Positions 54,525-64,000 of a stretch of DNA of 64,000 nucleotides are shown one piece after another. This stretch comes from Leptodontidium sp. MPI-SDFR-AT-0119. Its lineage: Eukaryota > Ascomycota > Leotiomycetes > Helotiales > Leptodontidiaceae. The stretch lies in NCBI GenBank assembly GCA_020726505.1, contig JAHLEZ010000010.1, positions 682,001 to 746,000 on the forward strand, written 5' to 3'. Position 1 is the stretch's first letter, and each line of letters opens with the position of its first letter. The notes beneath the pieces are model-generated. The model was given only the letters and a program-made list of their open reading frames with translations, made no database searches and was not told the origin of the DNA. A program made the position numbers and the translations under genes.

Positions 54525-57402
54525 TTTGAGAGCCGAGGATGAGGCTTGAGACCAAGACGCAAAACCAGGAAGATTTTCAGACGGACAGAAGGACAGGAGA
54601 AGGGGAAAGAAGACAAGTAGTATGAACTGAATACTGAGTCGACGAGAGACGAAGACTTGTAGTTGTAGTGATGGTCGATATGTAAAGAAAGAGGGGATGC
54701 AGCTTGGTTAAGTCTTGGCTGGGATGCATGCAAGAAACTACCCTCGCCCCGCTGCGAATCCCAGTCACATAGAAACCGGTCAATCGCAGCTGTCCCAGCA
54801 GCCCGACCTTTTCATCGGCATTCGGGGGTCAAGAGCCAGGAAGGTGAGCTACTCGTAATTGCGAGCATTGCCAATGGCCACCACTCTAGCCGGAGAGTCG
54901 GAGAGTCCTTGCCCGTCCTGACCTGTCGTGATGATTTGCTGCAGCTGGGCTTGTGACGCAACAAAAGTTCATTGGGGGGCTGAACGGATGAAATGCAGGT
55001 TTGGGTAGGCAACGGCCGCGACCGAGGCTGGAGTTGGGTTCTGAGGGATGGGATGTGGATGCAAACAAGTGCGGTCGGTGTGTGTTGTGAATGGCCGGCA
55101 TACGAGACTGCACGACTAAGCCCCGTACAATGAGTTGATTGGCTGTATCGTTTGTGTTCATGTGCTGGCCCACTTAAACCTCAGATCTGTATCTGAATAC
55201 AGAAGGACACATCGTCGTCAATGTCGATGGGCCTTCTTATCCTGCTGCCTGTGGGTAGGTACGTGTTGAGGAGAACATCATGAATGCCGCGTCATGTTGT
55301 GCGGTTATACGGCGTGGGCATGTGTTCTTGCTAATCTTCAGGAGGCGAATGGTACAGTACAGTACCATCCAAGTACCAAGGCATCCATTCATCCTAGATT
55401 CCCAAGAAATCAAGGCAACGGCACACCTTCAAAGGAGATAAGATACTCACAGGCATCCATCCTAGAAGTTCACGAGTGAGTGTTAAGCATTCCAACAACG
55501 GGTTTCGGTAAATGGTAGCGGTCAAGTGTCAGCTGTAACGGAAATGGAGGAACCAACATGCCGATCCCGCGTCCGTGTGAATTTACCCCGAAGATGTCTT
55601 GCAGCATGCTTGACCCCATGTTTCCCATCTTTGTTACTCTTGTTGGTATCTCAGGTCCATATCTAGAGAGAACGGAATGTGCTCCCTACGATGCATATGG
55701 TTTCCCTCCCGACTTCCAGTTTGAGCAATGATATTGACTTGCTTATCAATGAGTCAGGCAGCCTACTGATTTGCTTCCTGACATTTCTCTATTGGTCTGG
55801 TAGTTTCTGCTTTCATCACTTGGTACTCGAACTTTGGTTTCTCTCCCAGAATTGTTTCAATTTTAAATCTACCAGATGCTCAGAGTCCATATATGTCCTC
55901 TTTACGGACAGCTGGCAAGTGGATGATCCTCAAGGGTTCTCATATACTTTATCAGACCACAACCTATGATCAACACTGGGAGTTCTTTTGTTGTTGGTTT
56001 AGTTTCTTACCAATAAAATATTCTTTCGAGCTGTCAGTAGTCACTGATTGATACGCTCTTTCCCCATGAACCACCATCATGGATTTATAAGGAGCGGTTA
56101 TAAAAATACATGGCTGAGGGGTGTCCTCTTCCGACCTTGTGAGAATATTAAAACTCTTTTACACTAAAAATCTGACTTTAACTTTCCGAAGGTATATTGA
56201 AGCGAATTCTTAACATTTGTTTAAAAGAAGAAGAAGATAATATTAATCGTTAAATTAAACTCTTTGAAATACCTAACTTTTTTTTAAAAAAAAATAAAAA
56301 AATCAATTAATTCGAATTTTGAACGTATAATAAAAATGCTTACTCGAATCTCGTAAAAGGGGCTTAGTATGTCGCCTCGAGCCGCAAGCGGCGTTAGCTT
56401 AGGCATTATACTTTTTTTCTTTTAATTAGCGCATTTTATTCCGTAGGTTTTCTAAGGGTTTATTATAATAAATGTAGGTTATTAGTTATAGATTATTTAT
56501 TGTTTTATTACCTTTACTTTAACCTGAGGGGCGAGCCGAGCCCCCCACCCACATGCGCAAAATCGATTCGTAGGTCCCCATAAACCCACCCATTAAGTCT
56601 GAGAACCACCCCATCATCCAATAGATATCGCACCTTCAAGCCTCATGGTAGAGATCCCGTCCCATCTGCAAGAGAGAACCCCAAATCTTTCTTGCATCCC
56701 ACATAAGGGCATCGAAAAATATGCTGATACAGCGCAAACACAAAGTCCCTGGAAGTGAGAGCTTTTGACCGATTCATATCATCGAGTTCTAGGATTGTGG
56801 CTGTTGCGACCGTGGAGGCTAATAAGTAGACACTTTGCCGGATGATAATTAATTAGATACATAGAAAGAGATTATTATACCTCAAAACTTGACTTATTTC
56901 GCCTCTCTAGCATGACAACGTCTCTCCTCTCTCTATAATCTCTGTATCTGTATTCACACTTAGCATACGCTTGCATTATGTCTCTCGTCCTTGAAAGGTG
57001 CGTACACCTCTGAAAATGACTTGAAAAGTACACAAACAGAGAAATGATTGAATCTGCTGGGTTCCCCTAAATGCAGCCCTTGTCGTTTCCCTGCTTCCTG
57101 CCCCCTAACGTATAACATTCCTTCTCAACAGTTCGCATTTGACGGCGATGATTTTGGGCAACAAAATGATTCAATATGAAGCTTGTTGCTCAGTTCATCG
57201 CAGTGCTATAACAGACAATTCTGCCTGGTAATATTCATTCTCGGTACGGAAGGGGGAATCTCCACTGCCAAAACACGACCGCAAACCCCACGAGACAAAA
57301 CTATGGTATCTGGAAACTCTTCTCATTTTGACCTAGTCAGAGTAGGCGATTTTCACTACGGTGTAATGTAGAGCAAATAGCATCTTTGACGCGAACGCAA
57401 TT
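54525..57402. other. Gene-poor region, AT-rich from about 56130 to 56520
   Basis: It begins with the P450 promoter, then about 1.4 kb of unremarkable DNA. From about 56130 the sequence turns AT- and TA-rich, with few open frames, followed by an inverted GC motif (ggggcgagccgagcccc near 56529). This resembles a decayed, RIP-affected repeat. No gene is supported to 57402. Confidence 0.45.
56130..56520. repeat. AT-rich, RIP-like relic
   Basis: Long runs of A, T and TA-type steps (for example ttttaaaaaaaaataaaaa near 56282) and few GC pairs contrast sharply with the flanks. Small perfect inverted units such as GCCGC-aa-GCGGC near 56382 are present. No coding capacity remains. It is consistent with an old transposon degraded by repeat-induced point mutation; the parent element cannot be named. 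Confidence 0.4.
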
Positions 57403-59060
57403 TTAATCAGAAACACCCCATGGCTGCTTGTCGGGTGCACAAACCATGCCAACTTCAGGCAGAATGCCAGTCTGAAAGTGCCTGCGGACATGATCATTGA
57501 TGCACTCTGAGTTTGAGGAGTAAGTGCAATGCTAGGAGGAACTTAGTTAGCCTCGAAGACTTTCCAGTACGCAGATCCACCAAAGAAATATGTGTACTCT
57601 AGTGATCACTTTAAAGAAAAGTGGAGGAATTACTTACGCCAGCAGAATCTTGTGTCAAAACCACTGATCCAACAAAATCTTTGGATAATACATGAGCACG
57701 GTGGAAAGTCAGTATTATAGTAATCTACGTTATAAAACCAAAATTTACTTTCGCAGCGGCGTCGCTGGATCCAGTGTATTACCGATCTAGAGGATTGGAT
57801 GAGCAGGATTTCCAGCCATCGGCGCTTCATATCGCCACTTTGGCCTCGTCTTCCAATCCTAGCGAGACAAAGTCCAAGACATCCAGTAATCCGCCATCCA
57901 CTTGCTTTGTGTGCGGAGGAGACCGTAATACTCGTTGAATATTTGGGATTTATTCCAGAAGTTCGACAGATCCTGACCATCTGTGCAACTTATGGCTGTC
58001 AATACATCATAGAGCATTTCAGAGTATGGAGGGCAATCTTCAACTGCATGTGCATCAAGAGATCGAGTTGCGCAAATCTTTGTCGGGGCTTTTGCCTTAT
58101 AGGATGCAAACTTGCTGCCATTCCCACTTGAAACATCGGCGACCAGATCTGCAAGCACAGGGAAAAGATCGATGGGACTGTAAACTGCCTCCTTGACCAG
58201 TCTCATAACATCGCTGAAGGTGATAACTTCAGGGCCATGGCCCAATGCGCCAGAAACAGCAAGTGGGGTCTTGTTAAGAGACTCGAGAGTAGATTCTAAG
58301 ATGGCCTGTATACTGGCTGGTCCTTTCTCTGCGTAGAGCGGACATTCGTTGGGCCCGGCTTTGTAGCAATCGTCGAAGAACCGAGTGATTATTTTGTCCG
58401 TGTCCTGGATACTGGTAGCCCACAACCCACTATACATGGCATTGGGATCACAGATACCATCGACAATAAGGCGCTTCACTCTTTCTAGATACATAGCAGC
58501 AAATGTTGTTCCTGTTACTGTGCCATATGAATATGCCCACTACTGAAGCTTCTCGTTATCTTCATCCCAGGCAGTAATTAGGTTGCTTAATGTTGTTCTT
58601 TTCGGAGCTTGAAAGTGATTGGTCTTCAGCAATCATAGCGGTAGCTTCCTCTTGTTGCCATTTTCCATGGGCTTCGGTGATCGCAACGATATCGGCGACG
58701 GAGGGAGTGGTGTTGATAAATGCTCCAAGTTTAGGGCCCTTTTCACCCGAACATGTGTCTGCCAATGCCAATGCTCTAGCCACAGCCTTCTTTGTTGCAA
58801 CATTCGAGCTTCCAACTAGGTCACTGAATTTGTTATCCAAGGTCCACTTCTGCCGAGCAACAGCATCGTCGATGCATGAAAATCGAGGCGTGGTATTGTT
58901 GACACCGCGTCCATCGTAGCAAACGATATCGTAATATTTGTCGGCATTGGTAGGGGTTGTCTGTCTGTTGATCAGAAGAGTAAGGTGAATAGTTAATACG
59001 CATTTGCCGGGACGTTGTGCTCATCCAGGGGAACGTTCTGGGGCTGGGTGCCATGGTTGC
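57403..59060 (-). pseudogene. TAP-like alpha/beta hydrolase (tripeptidyl-peptidase-type) pseudogene
   Basis: Conserved pieces run in order on the minus strand: NADKYYDIVCYDGRGVNNTT (58890-58960), FINTTPSVADIVAITEAHGK, the nucleophile elbow WAYSYGTVTGTTFAAMY (Ser in AYSYG), LIVDGICDPNAMYSG, SCTDGQDLSNFWNKS, WKTRPKWRYEAP, IGNTLDPATPLR (acid residue), FVGSVVLTQDSAGHCTYSSN (His, spliced) and a C-terminus VRRHFQTGILPEVGMVC. The catalytic triad residues are therefore all traceable. The frame is broken, however: a one-base shift before WDEDNEKLQ (about 58570) and TAG codons at 58540, 57859 and 57787, each inside conserved sequence (KLQ*WAYSYG, TLSR*DWKTRP, PIL*IGNT). A secreted precursor is typical, but the 5' end (NVPLDEHNVP, stop soon after) is also damaged. 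No functional product is expected. Confidence 0.8.
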
Positions 59061-60484
59061 CCTCTCTTCAGTCGTACCTCCTTGCTTTCGGTAAGAAGTG
59101 AAGTGGCAGTTTCTGGTTCCCTTCCCGTTATATCAACGTTTGAATTTTGCCAGCCTCGTCTCTCTGTTGTAGTCGAGACGTGTAGGATGCGACTTGTTTT
59201 GCTGCTGTACCGTACCGAGTACAATCTTACGATCTTGTCGAGCTCTCCCAGCTCCACACGCCAAGTAAACATGTCCCAAACGCTACAGCCACTCCGCACG
59301 CTACATCCTCAGAATATATTGCGGGGGAGTCTGAGGGGGCACAAAGGAACGGGTCATGGGCAACCCAAGGCTTTTCCCCTACTCAAGACCCGACGGTTAC
59401 CCAGTGCCAAGGTAGGTTACCTCGTGGGTACCCAAAGGGTAATACCGGGTACCTATTCGAGTAATTCTTAATCGAATAATTCTTACGTGTATTTATGTGT
59501 TTTTACGTACAAATTTTCCCCCCGCGTTTTTATATAAATTGAGATCTAAGCTAACTTTTTATTTTTGTGACGATCGACTCACATGTTGCAGTGCCAAGGG
59601 GATTTAGGGGTTTGGATTAGGTTTGACTTGGACCACCTTCGGTGGGGTTTCGGGGGTGATTCGCATATATAAGGAGGTCCTCTCTCAGACTCCTTAAATT
59701 CTGGATCTTCTTTGTTTCCTTCGTACTAGACCTATAATATTACTCTTGCCATACTCCTGCTCCCATACTCGACTGCTTGAGGTATTGCGTCGTTACAATT
59801 TTTATACATTTTATACGTTTTCATAAAGCTATATTAATATTTTAATTCGAGTATCTAAAGTCCTTAATTCCTTTTTAACTTTAATTTCTCCTCGATCCTT
59901 TAACTTCTCCTGGTCGTTGAGTCCTCGAGCTCCCTCTCTGGGGCATTCGAATAGTATCCGCGAGCCGAATACTCCCCGTGTAGTCTTACTCTTCGATAGT
60001 TCTATTGATTAGACGTATGATAGCTAGATCGCGGAGATTACTCAAAAGGCTAGGGGATTCAGACTTTAAAAAGCGAAATTACCGCTAGACTAGCACAGCC
60101 AGCTTTCTTGAGAGAGCCTGAGAGGGAAGCAGGAGGAAGCTGACTCGAGAGAAATGAGGCTCAATTAAAGAGGCCCAAGAGCCAATTACCCGCCTTGGGT
60201 AATGGGACCCCATGAGACGGGTCGGGTTATATTAAATTACCTATGGGTTCACCCAAAGCTTCTTAGATAAACTCAATACCCGACCCGTTGGGCGCCCTAG
60301 GAGTCTGAGATATCTCATAAAGAGAATGCAAGTGCCTCAGAAAAGAACTTCCTCACCTTCATCCACCCTTACGGTAACATTCGGTTTCTACGCTCTTTTT
60401 TGGCTTTTGTTTTGCTCTTCCATCACATTCTACAAGGATTCGTTCGTTCTTTTATCAAGTGGTTACACGTACTACATATCTAAG
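59061..60484. other. Repeat-like and AT-rich insertion upstream of pectin lyase
   Basis: About 59465-59930 is AT-rich. Short ACCC/GGGTA-rich segments stand on both sides, at about 59390-59455 and 60180-60290 (TTACCTCGTGGGTACCCAAAG and TTACCTATGGGTTCACCCAAA). A perfect inverted ATTACCC-gcctt-GGGTAAT occurs near 60185. A tRNA-like A box/B box pair is noted separately. It reads as a decayed mobile element, bounded by these segments, that sits directly in the pectin lyase promoter. Confidence 0.4.
60053..60093 (-). repeat. tRNA-like A-box/B-box pair, possible SINE head
   Basis: On the minus strand CTAGTCTAGCGGTAAT (A-box-like, as in tRNA-Asp/Glu) is followed after about 12 nt by AGTCTGAATCCCC (B-box-like). 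The spacing is shorter than in a real tRNA and no acceptor stem closes. It may be the head of a tRNA-derived SINE. Confidence 0.25.
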
Positions 60485-61876
60485 ATGCTCTCACTTGTTT
60501 CCTACTCGAGCCTGGTGCTCTTTCTTGCTCCTTACCTTGCCACCGCCCAGGTCAACGGTACTGCATATGGATTTGCAACCGGTACAACAGGAGGCGGCGA
60601 TGCTATGGCTGCTGCACCAAAAGATATCGCACAGTAAACACCGCTACCTCCCTCGAAACTACGGGTAAAACAGTATTCGATCTGACTAATCTGTGTATAT
60701 AGACTCGCAACTTGGCTCTCGGATAGCACACCACGCGTTATCCTCCTCGACAAGACCTTCAACTTCATAGGTTCCGAAGGTACAGCTACGGAAGCGGGCT
60801 GCTATCAAACAACCTGCACCCCAGCTATGGGCGGCCAGACGTACATTGGTACTTTGAGCTGTGGAGGAAGCGGGATGACTGCTACGACGATCACTTACGA
60901 CAAGGCTGGTGTGACTCCACTGACTGTTGGAAGTAACAAGAGTATTGTAGGTGTTGGGAGTGCCGGGATCATCATGGGTAAAGGTCTTCATTTACCTGGC
61001 ACCACGAAGAACGTCATCATTCAGAACGTGCATTTCACCGTGAGTTTGTATTGCACCTTTGGAAGGCTGGAAAATAAGGAAGCCAATTTTTGATAGAATG
61101 TTAATCCTGCGAGTGTCTGGGGAGGCGATGCGCTTTCTCTAGAGGGCAATGATGGTGTTTGGATCGATCACTGCAAGTTCAGCAAAATAGGCCGCATGTT
61201 CATCGTCTCTCAGTCAGTGATTTCAAATCTCTTAAAACCACCTTTGTAAATAATTCCAGGCAGCCTGGGGGAAACTGTACTTATCAGAGTACTAACTCAA
61301 CATCGCAGCTACGCCGCAAGTCTATTCACAGTCTCCAACAACGAATTCGACGGCGCAACAAGCACATCCGCAACCTGCAACGGCAACACCTACTGGGGAA
61401 CCATGTTCATCGCCGAAGGTGACCAAGCGACCATCGACCGCAACTACTGGCACGACATGTCCGGGCGCTCCCCCAAACTCGGCGCCGACGGCGTCAAAAC
61501 AACCATCCAGGCAACCAACAACTACTTCTACAACAACCTCGGCCACGACTTCGAGATCTACCCCGGCACCACGGCGCTCATTGAGGGGAACCGCTTCCAT
61601 GTTGTCAACACCCCTATGCATGCTGGTGCGGAGTCCATCGCAACGATCTACAACGTCCCTGATGCGGCTTCGGCGAGTGCTTGTACGGCTATCCTTGGGA
61701 GGGCGTGTGAGGGTAATGCTATCACGAGTAGTGGTGGTACATGGCCTAGTCTGAAGGATACGACACCGTTGAAGACTATGGCAGCGCTGAAGAAGTATCT
61801 TGTTACTCCTATCAAAGTGGGGAATACGATGACGACGGTTTTGAGGAATGCGGGAGTTGGAAAGATCACGGTTTGA
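60485..61876 (+). CDS. Secreted pectin lyase (PL1 family)
   Basis: Four exons (60485-60633, 60703-61039, 61097-61212, 61309-61876) give 389 residues. Signal peptide MLSLVSYSSLVLFLAPYLATA is followed by QVNGTAYGFATGTTGGGD, the usual pectin lyase N-terminus, then RVILLDKTFNFIGSEGTATE, SIVGVGSAGIIMGKGLHL and VIIQNVHFT. Further on lie LEGNDGVWIDHCKFSKIGR, FVSHYAASLFTVSNNEFDG (spliced; the intron branch reads CTAAC), CNGNTYWGTMFIAEGD, MSGRSPKLGADGVKTTIQAT and NNYFYNNLGHDFEIYPGTT. The beta-helix order, Cys pairs and WIDH and SGRSPK motifs place it with pectin lyases rather than pectate lyases. It should cleave methyl-esterified pectin by beta-elimination outside the cell. No CBM is attached. The frame is clean, unlike its neighbour. 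Confidence 0.9.
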
Positions 61877-64000
61877 GCTGATGCTTGCAATCAATTGTGC
61901 TGTGGCAGGACTCTGGAGCTGGTTATATTCTGATCATGTATTAATAGTAGCTTTCAGACATTCAATTATGTATTTCGGTTTCGTCTGCCGTTTCATTTCT
62001 AGGGGCCGGCCGGACCATGAGACTTTAAATTCCAGATTTCGCAACGAAGGATAGATTCAATCCATATATCTCACTCCTTCTCCTTCAGCATTTGTGTCTG
62101 CCAATAAACATTTTACACTCTATTCAATATGTACCCTTTCTAAGTCTATGAGACTTCTTCCTGTGTTGTGGTCTTTGGTGGAGGTCGCTGGGTTTGGGTT
62201 GTGAGGATGACATGTTGATGGCTTGTCTTGGAAAGAAAGGAAAAGAAGAAGAAAAGGGTTGAGATTTATAACTCATAAATATGATAAAATGGGAATTAGT
62301 TTGAGGAGGGGAAAGACCAGGGAAGGGGAGAGGTGGAAGAGGTAGATGCTTGAATTAAGCGAGGGGGGCCAAACTCCTAGAATGACCGGACTAGGCATTT
62401 CATGATGTCGAGTTAGGACTTCGCGAGTAACAAAGAAACGGGTGGTACTTATCGGGTTTGATAGGTAGATGTTATGTTATTTGAAACTGCGAGTCAAACC
62501 GGTATGTTTTAAAGAAATGATGTTCTGAGGAACAAAATCCTATGGCGTAAACTCATCGAGGGTGGCCAAATTCGTCTCCCGTAAAGCGATAACTCTTCAA
62601 GTACGTAGGTAGCTTCGCTCCATAAATGAGAGCCTATTCAAAGTCGCTAAATTATTTCAGAACATTAAATTTAAGAAAAGGCCGAGCTCAGGTTTAAGTA
62701 AGCCTTAGATTTCGATCTTTAAAGTGAATTATATAGGAAGGAAAGCAACTCGCTTAATTGGAGACGAATTTGCGTCGCTCGCTGTTGGAGCAGATGCGAC
62801 GTCTCGTCACTGCAAAAGACAGATAATCGGTCACTCACGGGATGGGGGAAGCCGAAATCGTGATTCAAATTCCATATATTAAGTAGGTAAATTTAAGTTA
62901 ATTGATGGCGTGTCTGAAAATCGATCAACAGCTTTGCATGCAGTGATAAATGTCCAGGTGATCAGAAATGGTTGTCCACTCATCACATCTCCTGGACTTC
63001 TTGCCGATCCGAATCGATAACCCAAAAGCACGTTTGAGAGCTCAGAACGTTGATGGTAGGCTCAAGAAGTTCGATTACGAGAACACGGGGGCATTCATGT
63101 GTGCGTGATGTGGAAGATGGTGGGTAGTGACACAGTTACGGCGGATGTTTCTGACTCGACTATTGCGTCTATGGAGTGGTGTACGACCTAGTTGTTGTTG
63201 CAGAGGAAATGGAACGTCTGGAAGGAAGCTTTGAGGATTTGTGATGATGGGATCATGGGACGAAGATAAGAGGGAAAGGGGGGAAGTGGTGTGGAATCTT
63301 AGGTATGGTGTGGAGCAAGTGTACTTTTGTTTTGATACCGTACCCTGAGACTCGCTCCTGTTCGAGATGTTGTCGAAAGTCGATGAATAAAGTTGATCGG
63401 CACATAAGGAGGCCGTTTTACAGCTTCAATGAGTTTTTTAATCTTTTTTTAATACACGCACCTCCTGGTTTGTGACCTGTGTCGCCTTTCTAGGGAGTAT
63501 AACCTTAAAGGTCGATCGAAACGGCATCTATTTGTTTTAGTTAATCAAGCATTGTGTTGTTTCTCGAGGTTCGTCGTATTCGTTGTTTCTCTTAAACGAT
63601 TGTTTCTCGCTGTCCTAGTTTGCAATTTCAAATGGGAGAAGGGGAGGGTCTGGCCACTTAAATGCCAAGTCGCAGCTGGAATACCATCAAACTAGCAAGA
63701 GTCTGGCTGGATTCTAGATCTCTCGCGCGAACCATAGTCCAGTCGGGGCCTTGCTGTTGATCTGTCAGTTTTCTAGCTTTCGCTAGTGGTAGGTCGGACG
63801 AACACGAGCTCATCCGTTGCTGGCTGGTTTGCACTCTTGCAGGTAGAGCTTGTGGCTTCAGCTGGGCTGAGCTGGTGCTGGCGACTAAAATATTGCCGAC
63901 CCGTCCCAGAAATGGGGTAGGATTCATTCAGGGGACTTTGAGTCCGCTGGAATTGGAACCGGGTGTGGTATTCCCGGGAAAGGTTTTCAGGGTTTCTCTT
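61877..64000. other. Gene-free right end, AT-rich in part
   Basis: No gene is supported in the last 2.1 kb. The only longer frame (minus, 63658-63927) lacks features. A MITE-like element lies at 62567-62772. Runs such as ttttttaatctttttttaa near 63433 are present. Nothing more is recognised up to the window edge. Confidence 0.45.
62567..62772. mobile_element. MITE-like element with terminal inverted repeats
   Basis: CAAATTCGTCTCC at 62567-62579 is matched by its exact inverse GGAGACGAATTTG at 62760-62772. Beyond a 4-nt mismatch the inner sides also match (AAGCGA in both orientations), giving about 19 of 23 paired positions. The 206-bp interior is AT-rich and non-coding. The outer flanks both carry CGAG a few bases outside, so the true ends may lie farther out. 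An 11-bp segment AATTAAGCGAG at about 62353-62363 matches the right terminal region and may be a fragment of another copy. Confidence 0.55.

Noticed and set aside
56530..56545. GC-rich inverted motif after the AT-rich tract
   Set aside because: Too short to define element ends or a terminator; mentioned only as part of the relic.
63658..63927. 89-codon minus-strand frame at right end
   Set aside because: No start context, domain or intron evidence; likely chance.

Overview
The window reads as nuclear chromosomal DNA of a filamentous ascomycete (Pezizomycotina). The reasons are many short introns (about 40-70 nt) with GTRNGT-like donors, CTRAC-like branch points and YAG acceptors, a Zn2Cys6 regulator, a CYP52-type P450, a pectin lyase, a DIM-2-type DNA methyltransferase and an intron-containing tRNA-Leu. 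A Leotiomycetes placement is my inference from the general look of the proteins; nothing in the sequence proves it. No prokaryotic, plasmid, CRISPR or viral content was seen.

Left part (1-13.2 kb): mainly metabolic genes. In order: the N-terminal part of a flavin monooxygenase that runs off the left edge, an SMP-30/gluconolactonase-like lactonase, a small membrane protein, a PNPOx-FNR fusion flavoprotein, a short-chain dehydrogenase, a Zn2Cys6 activator and a PLP-dependent serine dehydratase. All except the activator are on the minus strand. The mix of oxidising enzymes, a lactonase and a dedicated-looking regulator could be a small catabolic or secondary metabolic cluster (hypothesis).

Middle (14-42.5 kb): mostly housekeeping genes. 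It holds an orphan polytopic membrane protein, a TAPT1/Emp65-family ER protein, a dienelactone-hydrolase-like protein that appears to lack its catalytic residues, a DIM-2-like cytosine methyltransferase with BAH domains, DUG2 (WD40 plus M20 peptidase, glutathione degradation), a TDT/malate-type carrier, an UNC-93-like MFS protein, an MDR-family alkenal/prostaglandin-type reductase and TIM17.

Right part (43-64 kb): accessory and decaying. It holds a large modular secreted Ser/Thr/Gly-rich protein, tRNA-Leu(CAA), an APH-family kinase gene interrupted by an in-frame TAG, a shattered F-box gene, a small Ser-rich protein, a CYP52 P450, a TAP-like alpha/beta-hydrolase pseudogene with three in-frame TAGs and a frameshift, and an apparently intact secreted pectin lyase. 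The last 10 kb is gene-poor with AT-rich tracts, a MITE-like inverted-repeat element and other repeat-like relics. A DNA methyltransferase gene and C-to-T-like decay in the same window suggest that RIP-type mutation and methylation may have shaped this end (inference).

Exon borders are read by eye. Those given as exact coordinates preserve frame and family motifs across each junction; the others are approximate.
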